Shown here one piece after another: positions 54,952 through 64,000 of a stretch of 64,000 nucleotides of DNA. Source of the DNA: JBBATK01 sp044228285 (GTDB lineage: Bacteria; Bacteroidota; Ignavibacteria; Kapaibacteriales; NICIL-2); assembly GCA_044228285.1 (NCBI GenBank), contig JBGAVD010000003.1, positions 372,001 to 436,000 on the forward strand. The letters run 5' to 3'. Each line of letters starts with the position of its first letter. Position 1 is the stretch's first letter. The notes beneath the pieces were generated by a model. It was not told where the DNA came from. It worked only from the letters and a program-made list of their open reading frames with translations, and searched no databases. The translations under genes were made by a program, and so were the position numbers.

Positions 54952-54983
54952 GCGCAGGATTCTGTCGAAACAAAATCCTGCGC
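54952..54983. repeat. 14-bp stem-loop with CGAA/TTCG loop
   Basis: GCGCAGGATTCTGT (54952-54965), loop CGAA, ACAAAATCCTGCGC (54970-54983), one mismatch. It follows the stop of the minus-strand VOC gene and so is probably its transcript-end hairpin. It lacks a T-run. Confidence 0.7.
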
Positions 54984-55036
54984 CGGAGGTACACACAGAG
55001 CGACTCAGAGAGTAGTCTAGTGGCAGATAGTCGAAA

Positions 55037-55801
55037 TTATGATTGTAGAACACGTTGAAAAATGGCGAAGCAAGCTCCCTGTGGATCAAGAAGAATGCAG
55101 AATCGGCCCATATCTCCTGCAGCTCCTGGACCGAGCAAAAGTGTACCGCCAGCTTCTTGTGCGGCTGCTGCTGTTGCATCACAATCACTCACCATAACAT
55201 AGGGCATCCAGTTGGGCGGCACGTCAGGTATACTCATCATTCCTCCAACGCGTTCTTCACCTAAGAACCATTCGGTATACCCGGGACGATCTTGAGGAGT
55301 CCATCCGAACAGCTGCGTGTAGAACTCCTTCGCAACATTCGTGTCTTTCACTGCCAGCTCATACCAGCAGAATGCGCCAGGTTCATCAATGATGTCAGCG
55401 CCAAAGTGAAGACCTTTTTGCCACAAAGAGAAAACCGCACCGCAGGGATCTTGCAGGACAGACATGCGGCCTACGTCCATGATATCAAAGGCAGGAGCTA
55501 GCACAGTAGCGCCAAGGCTTTGAGCTTTTGCAGTGCTATCGTCGACAGATTCTACACTGATATACAAACCCCAATGCGGCGGTGCACCGGCAGCAATTTG
55601 TTCAGCGCTCAGAGTCGACATACCAGCGACAGCTCCGCTACCTTTGAAGAATGAAGTGTAGACGGAATCAGGGCCGCTGGGAGAATCACTTGTTGTCCAA
55701 CCAAAGACCTTCGCGTAGAACGCTTTTCCTGCCTCTTGGTTGTTGGTATACGCTTCGCACCAGCAAAAAGTGCCTGGGGTATACGATTGTACTGTTGGCA
55801 T
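55037..55801 (-). CDS. two-domain VOC (glyoxalase-fold) protein
   Basis: Protein of 254 residues made of two VOC modules in tandem. First: GTFCWCEAYTNNQEAGKAFYAKVFGW to MSVLQDPCGAVFSLWQ. Second: GAFCWYELAVKDTNVAKEFYTQLFGWTP to FCILLDPQGACFAIFQ. Both halves share the start GxFCWxE and the FxxLFGW helix, typical of antibiotic-resistance/hydroxylase-type VOC proteins of unknown substrate. It lies upstream of the TetR gene on the same strand. Confidence 0.9.
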   Translation of the reverse strand: MPTVQSYTPGTFCWCEAYTNNQEAGKAFYAKVFGWTTSDSPSGPDSVYTSFFKGSGAVAGMSTLSAEQIAAGAPPHWGLYISVESVDDSTAKAQSLGATVLAPAFDIMDVGRMSVLQDPCGAVFSLWQKGLHFGADIIDEPGAFCWYELAVKDTNVAKEFYTQLFGWTPQDRPGYTEWFLGEERVGGMMSIPDVPPNWMPYVMVSDCDATAAAAQEAGGTLLLGPGAAGDMGRFCILLDPQGACFAIFQRVLQS

Positions 55802-55908
55802 TGGTATTTCCTATAGTAAAAGAACAAAACTGCTGATTGTTCGCGCGGATACACAAATCCTTAGCAAGGAGATCTCGATATATACTACCGTCAATGTAAG
55901 TCAAAAGA

Positions 55909-56394
55909 CTAGGTGCGTGATGCACGGGCTTGCGCCTGCACTTTGTTTTTCAGTCGCGTAAGTGCTTCTACCAACTCATGCTCATGATGAAAGGAGCTCG
56001 TGCGAATACGCAGCAAACGGCGTCGAGAATTCAGGCGAATCTTCACGAGCTTATACGCTCCGCGAACTTTAATGACCTTCTCGCGCCCAATGCTCATGCG
56101 ACTAATCTCACTCAGCAGCAAAGTTCGCTCGCGAAAGCGATTACGCAATGTTATACTATCGTCACTAATAATGAGACTTCGCTGCATGAACCAACTCAAG
56201 CATAAACCAAGAGCAGAAAAGACAACGAAAGCAAAGAGCAGAATGAGTAAGGGATCTAAAAGCACAATCTCCATGCGTCCACTACTCAAACCCTCTTTCA
56301 ATCCGCGGATGAGTGCATAGCAGATTAAGGCCACCGCATAGAGCGAGATGACCTTCCAATAGAAATCCAGACGATAGGTGAATTCGCGCTTCAT
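55909..56394 (-). CDS. small membrane protein with PH-like domain, unknown function
   Basis: Protein of 161 residues. Two membrane segments (about 10-30 and 45-70) are followed by a basic beta-rich tail (LIISDDSITLRNRFRERTLLLSEISRMSIG), like bacterial PH-like membrane proteins. It ends in a helix (HELVEALTRLKNKVQAQA). I used ATG 56394; the frame extends to 56523 but overlaps the metG stop and lacks similar character. It lies about 110 bases after metG and may be co-transcribed. Confidence 0.68.
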   Translation of the reverse strand: MKREFTYRLDFYWKVISLYAVALICYALIRGLKEGLSSGRMEIVLLDPLLILLFAFVVFSALGLCLSWFMQRSLIISDDSITLRNRFRERTLLLSEISRMSIGREKVIKVRGAYKLVKIRLNSRRRLLRIRTSSFHHEHELVEALTRLKNKVQAQARASRT

Positions 56395-56503
56395 GATTCT
56401 TTCGTATCGATCAAAGTGGGCAACTGTTGTCCACGGACGCAGGCACGAGGTTGCACACGAACATAGCACTCGACCGTTCCCTGAACAACAGCTCCGAGTG
56501 AGA

Positions 56504-58720
56504 CTAGCGGACTTCCGCTCCAATTGGACTAAAATCCATAGGACTAATGAGTGCTAAACCTGCCTCAGAATTAGCAGCCAACAACATTCCCTGCGACTCC
56601 AAGCCCATAAGTTTCGCTGGCTTTAGGTTCACCACTACAACCACCATTTTACCAATAATATCTTCCGCTTGATAATGCTTTCCGATACCTGCTAAAATTT
56701 GTCGTTGGTCTGCACCAGTGTCTACCAATAACTTCAAGAGTTTATCAGACTTCGGCACACGTTCGGCGGAAAGAATCTTCGCCGTACGCAATTGCACTTT
56801 CTTAAAGTCATCAATACTAATCAGATTGTCCGCAACCATCGTTTCCGTATCAACCCGAGCAGATACTGTCTCTGGAACACCGAGCTTCGCCTGCAAATCC
56901 GCAATAAAGCTATCTTCAACTCTGCTAAACAAGATATGAGCCTCGTTAAGTGAGCGACCTGCTTCTAGCTTTGGCAACGGGATAGTCGACCACACATTCT
57001 CAGCACGCACTCCGTTTTGGGCCTCACCTGTTGTAGGACTTTCAATATTGAGAAGTTCCTGAATACTCTGTGACACGTTGGGCATAATTGGCGCAAACAC
57101 TAAAGCCAACGAACGTAGTGATTGTGCGCAGATGTACAATGTTTTGGCACATTCATCACGATCATTCTTCACACTCTTCCACGGCTCGGAATCATTAAAG
57201 TACTTGTTCGCAGCTCGCGCAATATTCATACTCTCGCTTAAGGCATCCCGAAAACGAAAAGCACGATAATGCTGATCAACGAGAGCTGAGCCATAAAAGA
57301 GTGCTGCAACAAAGGCACTATCTTTCTCAGTGAAGTACCGCAAATGCTTTGGTGCATATCGCTCGGTTGCTTCTGCTGCGCTGAGCTTATCATCCCGTCG
57401 AAAATCTTCCACGAGTAATTCCCAAGCTTCATTGAGGCGTGCGTAACGCTCAGGTAGTTGGGGAACTGCAGACTGGAAGTTGGCTTTGATGAACTGCGCG
57501 CTGCGATTGACAAAGTTCCCAAGGATAGCCGCTAACTCATTGTTTGTGCGAGTCTGATAATCCTGCCACGAGAAATCACTATCCCGAGTTTCAGGAAAAT
57601 TCATAGCAAGTGTGTAGCGCAAAGCATCACGTTGAGTTCCAAGTGGAAGCTCAATCATAGCATCACGCAAGTCAACACTCCAGTTTCGTGACTTCGAAAA
57701 CTTCTGTCCTTGCAGGTTCAGAAACTCATTCGCAGGAACATTCTCTGGTACCACATAGTCCTTCCGTGCCATGAGCATCGAAGGAAACATCAGTGTGTGG
57801 AACACAATGTTATCCTTACCAATGAAAGCAATGTACTCTGTTGGCTCAGCCTGAGCTTTGGCATCAGAGCGGATCCACCATTCTTTCCAGACATCTGGCT
57901 GATGATGCTCCTGACCCCAGGCTTTCGTTGCTGAGATATAGCCCAGTACGGCGTCAAACCAAACATAGAGCACCTTACCTTTGGCGCTGTCCAGAGGAAC
58001 CGGAACGCCCCAGTTGAGATCACGAGTAATTGCACGATCCCCAAGTCCTTGCTTGAGCCAGGAACGTGATTGCTGAAGCACATTATCTTTCCAATCGCGG
58101 GCGTGCGACTCAATGTACTCTTCCAACATCTGCTGAAAGTCTCCAAGAGGATAGTACCAGTGTGTTGCTTTACGCACCACGGGAGTCTTTCCACTCACCA
58201 AAGACTTCGGATTCTTCAGCTCAAGCTGATTATAGTAGGCTCCGCAACTGTCGCATTGATCACCACGTGCACGATCTGAACCACAGTTTGGACATGTTCC
58301 TTCTACATAGCGATCGGGAAGGAACATTTGAGATTCTTCATCATAAAACTGATCTTCTTCCTTCTCGCGCAGAATACCCTGCTTGTAAAACTCTAAGAAC
58401 CATTCTTGCGAAAGCTCACGGTGTGCAGGAGCAGAGGTGCGACCGAAGGTGTCGAAGGACCAACGAAAGGCCTGAAATGCTTCTGCATTTGCTGCATGGT
58501 AGTGGTCAATAATCTCTTGAGGAGAGACCCCTTTTTTCTCTGCAGCAATAGTAATTGCCACTCCGTGCTCGTCGGAACCGCAGACGTACAACACTCGTTC
58601 ACCGCTCAGACGCAGAAAACGTGCAAACATATCGGCAGGCAGATACGCTCCGGCGATGTGACCTAAGTGCAAATACCCATTCGCATAGGGTAAGGCTGAT
58701 GTTAAGAGATACTTTTTCAT
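56504..58720 (-). CDS. metG: methionine--tRNA ligase
   Basis: Class I synthetase that charges tRNA-Met; 738 residues from ATG 58720. HIGH-type motif HLGHIAGAYLPADMF near residue 20, zinc knuckle CPNCGSDRARGDQCDSCG near 145, KMSKS-type loop KFSKSRNW near 335. The anticodon-binding helical domain and a C-terminal tRNA-binding OB domain (ISIDDFKKVQLRTAKILSAERV in parts, VVVVNLKPAKLMGLESQGMLLAA) complete the dimer-forming long type. The frame extends 9 codons further, but MKKYLLTSALPYANG is the family start. Confidence 0.97.
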   Translation of the reverse strand: MKKYLLTSALPYANGYLHLGHIAGAYLPADMFARFLRLSGERVLYVCGSDEHGVAITIAAEKKGVSPQEIIDHYHAANAEAFQAFRWSFDTFGRTSAPAHRELSQEWFLEFYKQGILREKEEDQFYDEESQMFLPDRYVEGTCPNCGSDRARGDQCDSCGAYYNQLELKNPKSLVSGKTPVVRKATHWYYPLGDFQQMLEEYIESHARDWKDNVLQQSRSWLKQGLGDRAITRDLNWGVPVPLDSAKGKVLYVWFDAVLGYISATKAWGQEHHQPDVWKEWWIRSDAKAQAEPTEYIAFIGKDNIVFHTLMFPSMLMARKDYVVPENVPANEFLNLQGQKFSKSRNWSVDLRDAMIELPLGTQRDALRYTLAMNFPETRDSDFSWQDYQTRTNNELAAILGNFVNRSAQFIKANFQSAVPQLPERYARLNEAWELLVEDFRRDDKLSAAEATERYAPKHLRYFTEKDSAFVAALFYGSALVDQHYRAFRFRDALSESMNIARAANKYFNDSEPWKSVKNDRDECAKTLYICAQSLRSLALVFAPIMPNVSQSIQELLNIESPTTGEAQNGVRAENVWSTIPLPKLEAGRSLNEAHILFSRVEDSFIADLQAKLGVPETVSARVDTETMVADNLISIDDFKKVQLRTAKILSAERVPKSDKLLKLLVDTGADQRQILAGIGKHYQAEDIIGKMVVVVVNLKPAKLMGLESQGMLLAANSEAGLALISPMDFSPIGAEVR

Positions 58721-59158
58721 TCGTAAACAGTGCTTAGTGGCAATCAATGCCGTCAGCAGGTGATTTTTTAGTAGCGCGGCGCAGCTCCGCTGCGACGCAT
58801 GAAGAGAAAGACATTGAACGACGAATACTGCGGCTCTTTATCCACTGGAAATTTAAAGCTACGCCTGCCGAAAATCATCGCTAACTCAAGAATGGGTCTG
58901 TTAGACCCTCAGTCAATTCCATTTGGCTCGCAATAAACACGCAGAAGACCTATGCGTCATTCTCGATAGAATTTGCAAAGATACATCAGCTCTGGCGAGC
59001 GACAGGTGCAACAGACACGAGTTCTGCTGAAATGCCGTCTATTAAGGGTAGCCGTCCATCGCTTGCGGACTTCAGGGACTCGTTAAAGAAAAGGCGCAAA
59101 AAGGCCTCGTGGGAGCTGAAATTCGTATTTTGTTGAGAGTGTTTTTACACCGCCCTAC
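58721..59158. other. gap between divergent metG and vWA genes
   Basis: About 440 bases. GCGGCGCAGC, loop TCC, GCTGCGACGC forms an imperfect hairpin near 58775-58797, just upstream of metG. The rest is unremarkable leader for the two divergent transcripts. I see no ORF worth calling. Confidence 0.55.
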
Positions 59159-61927
59159 ATGACCTTCACCCTGCGAATACTTCTGTGCTTTGTTGCACTG
59201 TGCGTAACTCTACGTTCACAGCAAGTATTCGTGCAAGACCTGGATTTGCGAAACTTTCCGCAGCTGCATGCTCGACTGTACGCATTCGATGCAAAGGCAG
59301 ACAATATTGCACTGCAGCCGACAAAAGACCGCTTGGTCTTCGACAACCTCACTCGTCAAACACTTGGAGTGATTAGCTGTCAGGGCAGCGTTCCAACTTC
59401 ACCTGTTTCGACCGTTTTTGTCTTCGATGGCAGCAAATCTCGCTTGATTCCCCGCTATCGCAGTGCAGTTCAAGCATGGAACAAGCGTGTAGGACCTTCT
59501 TCTGAATCGGCTATCGTTGAATACGGCTATCGGCCCTATTTGGTTCGCGACTTTTCACCCATTGCCGATAGTCTGGACTTCGCTATGCGCCAGTTAGTGC
59601 CACTAGAAGGCAATAACATTGGCCGTGCTCTCAGCGATAGTCTCTGTGGCGCCTTTGCTGTTCTTTCGCGCGCAAAGTACAAGAAGACTATCGTGCTTCT
59701 TCTCAGCGCTCATTCGTCGCTTGACCTGGCATCGCTACAGACCGAGCTTGCGAGAAGCGCAACACGACTGCATGTGATCTGTATTGGCATGAATGCTAAC
59801 AAAGAGCTGCGCAGTCTTGTGAGCGGAAGCGGAGGAATTCTTGTCGACAACTGCGCTGATGAAAAAATCACCCAAAGCTGTGAAGCACTGGCTCAGATAT
59901 CGGTGGGTACCAGCTCTTGTCAGATTGACTGGAACACAGATTCTACCTTGTGCACCAAGAACCGAAGTGCACGCTTTGATGTAAAGTCGTTGGGAGTTGT
60001 GGCAGATGTAGCCTACACACTCAGCGACAGCCTACGTCGACATCTTCGATTGTCTCCAATCCTCATCGATCTTGGCCCTGTTCAAGCTGGCAGCAGTATC
60101 GATACATCGTTCTCTATCAAAGCACTGGGTGGACCAATCACAATAAGCAGAGTAACGAGTAACAATCCAGAGTTTGAGGTTCGCACAAGCGCAGCTGGCG
60201 TACGCATACCTCGCGATTTCGTCTTCAACATCAACGTTCGTTTCAGCGCAAGTGATGACTATAGGCGCTATGCGAGAGTAGTGGTGATTAGCGATGCCTG
60301 CGACACCGTGGAATGCAACCTCGTCGCGAATTCAACACTCAACCCCGCATTTAGTCCACTGCTTGAGAGCTTCGTCAATAACGAAACGGTGTATGCTGGA
60401 TCGCATCAAGTTATCCGCTGGATAGGTGTACCACCTCCGGATTCCATCATTATTGAGTTTTCGAGCGACGGTGGCAATCGCTGGAACAAAGTTACAAGCA
60501 CTGCTAGTGGCTTGAGCTATGTGTGGACCGTTCCCGATGTTCGCTCGAAGCTCTGCTTCTTGCGAGTAGCCGCGCAAGGACAAGATCTCTATCACTACTC
60601 GAGCTCGTTCCGAATCATCGGATCTGACATCAACCCTCAAGAGATTCTTTGCGGTAAAGTTCGCATCGCAACGCAACAGAATGTGATGAATACCAACACA
60701 TTGTGCAATACGAGCACCACACTATTGCGAATTGATAGCGTGAGTAGCCTGCGACGTGAGATTGAGATTGCATCGGTCTATCCTTTGTTGTTAGCACCAA
60801 ACTCTTGCACTGATGTAGAATTACGGTGTTTGTTGCGCCAACCAGGACTCTATCGAGATACCTTCAACATCTACAGCAATCATGGCGTTATACGCTTGCC
60901 TGTGAGCGCTATTGGTCAAAACGTCTATGCAACTCTACCTGAGTACGTGAACATTGGTTTGATTCCAATTGGAGTGACTTTTGATACACTAGTACACTCT
61001 GCGATATGCAAGACAGGGCTTAATGTATTGAAAGTCCAAACAGCTGTGCAGGACTTTCCAGACATTGCGCATTTCGCTATGCCATCGCAGGAGCTTAGCG
61101 CGGTCTTGACTACTGAAGATCCGTGTAAAGCGTATCGCTTTCAGTTCTTCTGCACACAAGTACATCGCTTCTCCTCGCGTGTGCGGGTACAAACTGATTC
61201 CGGAGTGTACGAATTCGTCCTCTACGGAGAAGGCATTTGTGCTCCTCCTGAACCACAGTATGGTATCGAGATTCCGGATAGCGTCTTCTTGTTGATCGGG
61301 GGTTCAGTCGACATACCCATACGATACACACCTGCTCCCTTTGCTTACCGTCAAATGAAGCGTCCATATAGTATAACGCTTCGATTTGAAAACAGCATTT
61401 TGTTTCCGTCGGGCGATACACCACTTGGCGACATCGACGGTACAGATCGGGTGATCACGATCAGACGCAATGGATTCATTCAGGGCGACACTTTAGCAAT
61501 GCTTCACTTTCAAGGAGCGTTAGGCAGAGTGGACCATACTGTCATTCGTTTAGAGTCCTTCACTTGGGCTGATGAATGTTCCTACAGACCTCCCCTCAAG
61601 TCTGGCCGTGTGTTCCTTAGTAACGTCTGCCGAGCAGGCGGACTACGCCAGTTCGTTCTCAACGACTCACTGAAGTTCAGAACCATACAACCCAATCCAG
61701 CGCATGAGGTAGCAACCATCAGCTTCAGTCTGCGAGAAAAAGGTCCTCACTCACTAATCCTGGTTGATGTTTTTGGTCGCGTTGTTCAACAGGTCTTTGA
61801 TCAGGAGCTAGAGAGTGGTGAGTATGAGAGTCAGCTTGATCTTCGTGCATTAGCACCTGGCGACTACTATGCCGTGTTTATTACCCCAACAGCCCGCATT
61901 TCCACACTGGTTGGGGTGCTGCGTTGA
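59159..61927 (+). CDS. secreted vWA/choice-of-anchor protein with T9SS sorting domain
   Basis: Exported protein of 922 residues with signal peptide MTFTLRILLCFVALCVTLRSQ. Residues about 80-240 resemble a von Willebrand A domain: VFVFDGSKSR has the DxSxS metal motif, followed by KKTIVLLLSAHSSLDLASL. Then a choice-of-anchor D-like series (SPILIDLGPVQAGSSIDTSFSIKALGG), repeated around 600-680 (LPEYVNIGLIPIGVTFDTL). The end is a T9SS sorting domain (TIQPNPAHEVATISFSL, LVDVFGRVVQQVF, LAPGDYYAVFITP). It is translationally close to the OmpA-family gene. Ligand unknown; adhesion is a guess from domain content. Confidence 0.88.
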   Translation: MTFTLRILLCFVALCVTLRSQQVFVQDLDLRNFPQLHARLYAFDAKADNIALQPTKDRLVFDNLTRQTLGVISCQGSVPTSPVSTVFVFDGSKSRLIPRYRSAVQAWNKRVGPSSESAIVEYGYRPYLVRDFSPIADSLDFAMRQLVPLEGNNIGRALSDSLCGAFAVLSRAKYKKTIVLLLSAHSSLDLASLQTELARSATRLHVICIGMNANKELRSLVSGSGGILVDNCADEKITQSCEALAQISVGTSSCQIDWNTDSTLCTKNRSARFDVKSLGVVADVAYTLSDSLRRHLRLSPILIDLGPVQAGSSIDTSFSIKALGGPITISRVTSNNPEFEVRTSAAGVRIPRDFVFNINVRFSASDDYRRYARVVVISDACDTVECNLVANSTLNPAFSPLLESFVNNETVYAGSHQVIRWIGVPPPDSIIIEFSSDGGNRWNKVTSTASGLSYVWTVPDVRSKLCFLRVAAQGQDLYHYSSSFRIIGSDINPQEILCGKVRIATQQNVMNTNTLCNTSTTLLRIDSVSSLRREIEIASVYPLLLAPNSCTDVELRCLLRQPGLYRDTFNIYSNHGVIRLPVSAIGQNVYATLPEYVNIGLIPIGVTFDTLVHSAICKTGLNVLKVQTAVQDFPDIAHFAMPSQELSAVLTTEDPCKAYRFQFFCTQVHRFSSRVRVQTDSGVYEFVLYGEGICAPPEPQYGIEIPDSVFLLIGGSVDIPIRYTPAPFAYRQMKRPYSITLRFENSILFPSGDTPLGDIDGTDRVITIRRNGFIQGDTLAMLHFQGALGRVDHTVIRLESFTWADECSYRPPLKSGRVFLSNVCRAGGLRQFVLNDSLKFRTIQPNPAHEVATISFSLREKGPHSLILVDVFGRVVQQVFDQELESGEYESQLDLRALAPGDYYAVFITPTARISTLVGVLR

Positions 61928-61932
61928 GAAGT

Positions 61933-63843
61933 ATGTGCGCACGCTGCATTCTCATTATCCTGCTGATCGGCACTGCGAACCTTTCACTCTTGGCAGATGA
62001 TGTTGACTCCAACAAGAGATTCCGCTTCGGTGCCTTGCTTGGAGGTTCCGCGAACTTTCATGCTGCCAGTTTTGGCGCTCTCGCCGGTTTCCCTTCCTGT
62101 TGTCCTCAATACACTTCTGGATCGGGCTTAGCACCAACTGTAGGAGTGTTTGCAGAGATTCCGTTGAGTTCCTCTGTGAGCCACATGATTCGGGCAACTC
62201 TGTCGGATCTGGGCGCACAACTCACAGCATCGGAGAGCATCACAACCATTGTCAACAACCGACTAACCTTAGCACGCATTCAGCATAGCGTCAATGCCAC
62301 AATCAAAGGCATTGGCATAGAGCCCGACATGCACTTTCGTCTTGGGTCGTCGTTGGGATTGTATGTGGGTTTGCGCTGCGAGTTCTCGTTGAAAGGAGAG
62401 ATCTCACAGAAGGAAGAATTAGTCTCTCCTGAGGTTGGGACCTTTGAGAATGGCAGACGTATACGTAATGAAGTCCAAGGACAAATCTTCGCGCTCCAGC
62501 CAATCGTTGCATCAGCAGTAGGTGGAATTCGTTGGGAGCTCCCAATGAATCGCGACGCATCAGTACTCCTAATACCTGAGCTCGCCGTTTCCTTTGGTAT
62601 TAACACGATCACTGCAAGTGAAGAGTGGAGAGTGCACGGCGTACGCCTTTCGGCAAGCATCGCCTTCCAATCTCCACGTCCTCCCGCCACGAGCATCAAC
62701 ACCGTTGATGCAAAGCCCTTAACAGCAGAGCTGAGCGTACTACCCTTTGATGGGCAGAATGAGTTGGTTGGACAGAGTATTCTCATTGAGGAGTCTGAGC
62801 ACATCGAAGTACAGCCTTTGCTTCCATTTATCTTTTTCGACCAACAAAGCGAAGCCTTGCCTGCTCGATATGCTACAAGTACCGAGAAAAGCATAGACAG
62901 CTTTGAAGTTGCTCATGCAATCCGATCTAACGCACTCTCATCCTACTATGGCATTCTGCAAATCGTCGGCAAGCGTCTTCGTCAGCACACAACAGAAGCA
63001 ATCACTCTGCAAGCCTGTGTTGATAGCTCCGAGCAGCGAAGTGCAGATTTGGCTAAGCGTAGAGCTGAGAACATTTCACGCTACTTGCAGCGAGTTTGGG
63101 GCATTGATAGAGGCCGTATACGTATCGAGATGAAGACAGCAACGCTGCTCAGTCCGGAAGCAGATGCGAATGCAGAGGCAGCGCAGAAGCGTCGTGTGGA
63201 ATTAGCCGCATCTCCGTTGATCTTAGCACCACTTCAGTATCGAGATACTACACGCAGCATCTCGCCGCGGTATCTGCGCTTACGTCCAGTTGCACGTGGA
63301 GGCGAGAAGGTTGACCGATGGGATATTCAGCTCACGCAACAGAACGAGTTGATTAAGTCGTTCACAGGCAATAACACGCTGCCCTTTAAGTTGACTGCTG
63401 ATTTGGTGGAGAGTCCATTCCAACTTCGTAGCGACTCCATTGCCGCCCTCCTAATCGTTAACGGCCGCAATGGCGGTGCTGCATCTTCTTCGCTAAAATT
63501 GGCAACGAATGTCATGAGCCTGAGCAGAAAGCGGATGGAAGGCATGAGCGATACGGTGCTTTTGCGTACCCAAGTGCTCATGCTCAAGCACTCATTGTTG
63601 GACTCATCAGAGTCTATGCAAGTCACTGTTTTGAAGGCACTCTATGATGCCGAAAGCACAGTGAGTATAACCGACTTCAGTTCAGCCTATGCAGTCAACA
63701 CCGCCTTGTTACAACAACGTCACAAATTCCTCCAAAACGCAACTCGCTTGTCCAGTCCAGCAACACCGCGCTATTCCAATACGTTTCCCGAAAGTCGACT
63801 CTACAATCGATCGGTTGAAATCACCATGCGAAGTCGGCGCTAA
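61933..63843 (+). CDS. OmpA-family outer-membrane protein with C-terminal peptidoglycan-binding domain
   Basis: Protein of 636 residues from ATG 61933. Signal peptide MCARCILIILLIGTANLSLLAD. An N-terminal beta-barrel part (FRFGALLGGSANFHAASFG to about 250) is followed by an OmpA-like domain (about 295-430; PLLPFIFFDQQSEALPARYATS, then SADLAKRRAENISRYLQRVWGI and RIRIEMKTATLLSPEADANAEAAQKRRVEL in parts). The C-terminal 200 residues are a beta-rich region (RGGEKVDRWDIQLTQQNELIKSF). A TTG at 61924 overlapping the vWA stop as TTGA is an alternative start. It is probably coupled to the T9SS vWA gene, tying the surface to peptidoglycan. Confidence 0.88.
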   Translation: MCARCILIILLIGTANLSLLADDVDSNKRFRFGALLGGSANFHAASFGALAGFPSCCPQYTSGSGLAPTVGVFAEIPLSSSVSHMIRATLSDLGAQLTASESITTIVNNRLTLARIQHSVNATIKGIGIEPDMHFRLGSSLGLYVGLRCEFSLKGEISQKEELVSPEVGTFENGRRIRNEVQGQIFALQPIVASAVGGIRWELPMNRDASVLLIPELAVSFGINTITASEEWRVHGVRLSASIAFQSPRPPATSINTVDAKPLTAELSVLPFDGQNELVGQSILIEESEHIEVQPLLPFIFFDQQSEALPARYATSTEKSIDSFEVAHAIRSNALSSYYGILQIVGKRLRQHTTEAITLQACVDSSEQRSADLAKRRAENISRYLQRVWGIDRGRIRIEMKTATLLSPEADANAEAAQKRRVELAASPLILAPLQYRDTTRSISPRYLRLRPVARGGEKVDRWDIQLTQQNELIKSFTGNNTLPFKLTADLVESPFQLRSDSIAALLIVNGRNGGAASSSLKLATNVMSLSRKRMEGMSDTVLLRTQVLMLKHSLLDSSESMQVTVLKALYDAESTVSITDFSSAYAVNTALLQQRHKFLQNATRLSSPATPRYSNTFPESRLYNRSVEITMRSRR

Positions 63844-63859
63844 GCCAAACTCCATCGAG

Positions 63860-64000
63860 TTATAAGCCATCACGGCGAATCGCCTTGAGTGCTTCGCGAA
63901 CACTTAAGGGAGCAAGCTGATGGCGATCGAGAAAGTCTCGAACATAGTCTGCATCAGTGTACGAGTACTGTCGCAAAGCCCAACCTATTGCCTTTTGCAG
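63860..64000 (-). CDS. AlkD-like DNA alkylation repair protein (partial, C-terminus)
   Basis: The last 46 residues of a minus-strand gene that runs off the right edge. The fragment reads LQKAIGWALRQYSYTDADYV then RDFLDRHQLAPLSVREALKAI, which matches the C-terminal helical (HEAT-like) repeat of the AlkD/DNA alkylation repair family (KAIGWALREYxxxxP, LSxREALKxL). Stop TAA at 63860-63862. These proteins remove or bind alkylated bases. It converges on the OmpA-family gene with 16 bases between. Confidence 0.82.
   Translation of the reverse strand: MQKAIGWALRQYSYTDADYVRDFLDRHQLAPLSVREALKAIRRDGL

Noticed and set aside
1..64000. Intact tRNA or rRNA genes.
   Set aside because: Gaps were checked by eye for T-loop and acceptor patterns; only the fragment at 7023-7042 fits.

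Overview
The window looks like a chromosomal segment from a Bacteroidota/Chlorobiota-type bacterium, possibly of the Kapabacteria/Ignavibacteria kind. Five predicted secreted or membrane proteins end in the type IX secretion (T9SS) C-terminal sorting domain (xPNP start, then GR followed by an ExGxY or GxY core). There is a TonB-dependent receptor, a choice-of-anchor/vWA secreted protein, an OmpA-family outer-membrane protein and a kynurenine-route NAD gene pair. groESL has a CIRCE operator. The assignment is inference from gene content; no rRNA is present to settle it. No complete tRNA, rRNA or CRISPR array was seen.

Region 1 (1-7.1 kb) is a defence island, all on the minus strand: tyrosine recombinase, then hsdM, hsdS, a SIR2-domain protein and a HerA-type ATPase that runs off the left edge. 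hsdM/hsdS/SIR2/HerA overlap by 4 to 8 bases, so they form one translationally coupled unit. hsdR is not in the window. Right of the integrase is a 20-base match to the 3' end of a tRNA-Leu followed by a terminator, a candidate attachment-site relic.

Region 2 (7.1-8.4 kb) is a GxxExxY-family gene sitting between the two halves of a long palindromic repeat, inside a small array of these palindromes.

Region 3 (8.4-15.7 kb) pairs an ECF sigma factor and RskA-like anti-sigma factor (plus strand) with a DUF4331/TPR/TonB-receptor operon (minus strand). The two groups converge on a shared terminator.

Region 4 (15.8-42.5 kb) is mostly housekeeping: DUF2156, rsmD, a phosphohexomutase, thioesterase, DinB, kmo-nadC, DUF2520, DUF3795, cysS, rnr, a GAF/degenerate-GGDEF membrane protein, two related secreted proteins, NUDIX, ndk and sucD.

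Region 5 (42.6-51.1 kb) has CIRCE-groES-groEL, then an ECF sigma factor followed by a one-pass membrane protein that carries a T9SS sorting domain, then a 1163-residue secreted T9SS protein.

Region 6 (51.3-64 kb) has an EamA transporter, csaA, a PAS-UbiA fusion with its own TetR regulator and operator, a two-domain VOC protein, a PH-like membrane protein, metG, a vWA T9SS protein overlapping an OmpA-family protein, and the end of an AlkD-like DNA repair gene.

The most unusual items are the SIR2-HerA pair built into a type I restriction-modification operon, the GxxExxY cassette splitting a palindrome array, the candidate anti-sigma protein with a T9SS tail, and the PAS-UbiA fusion.
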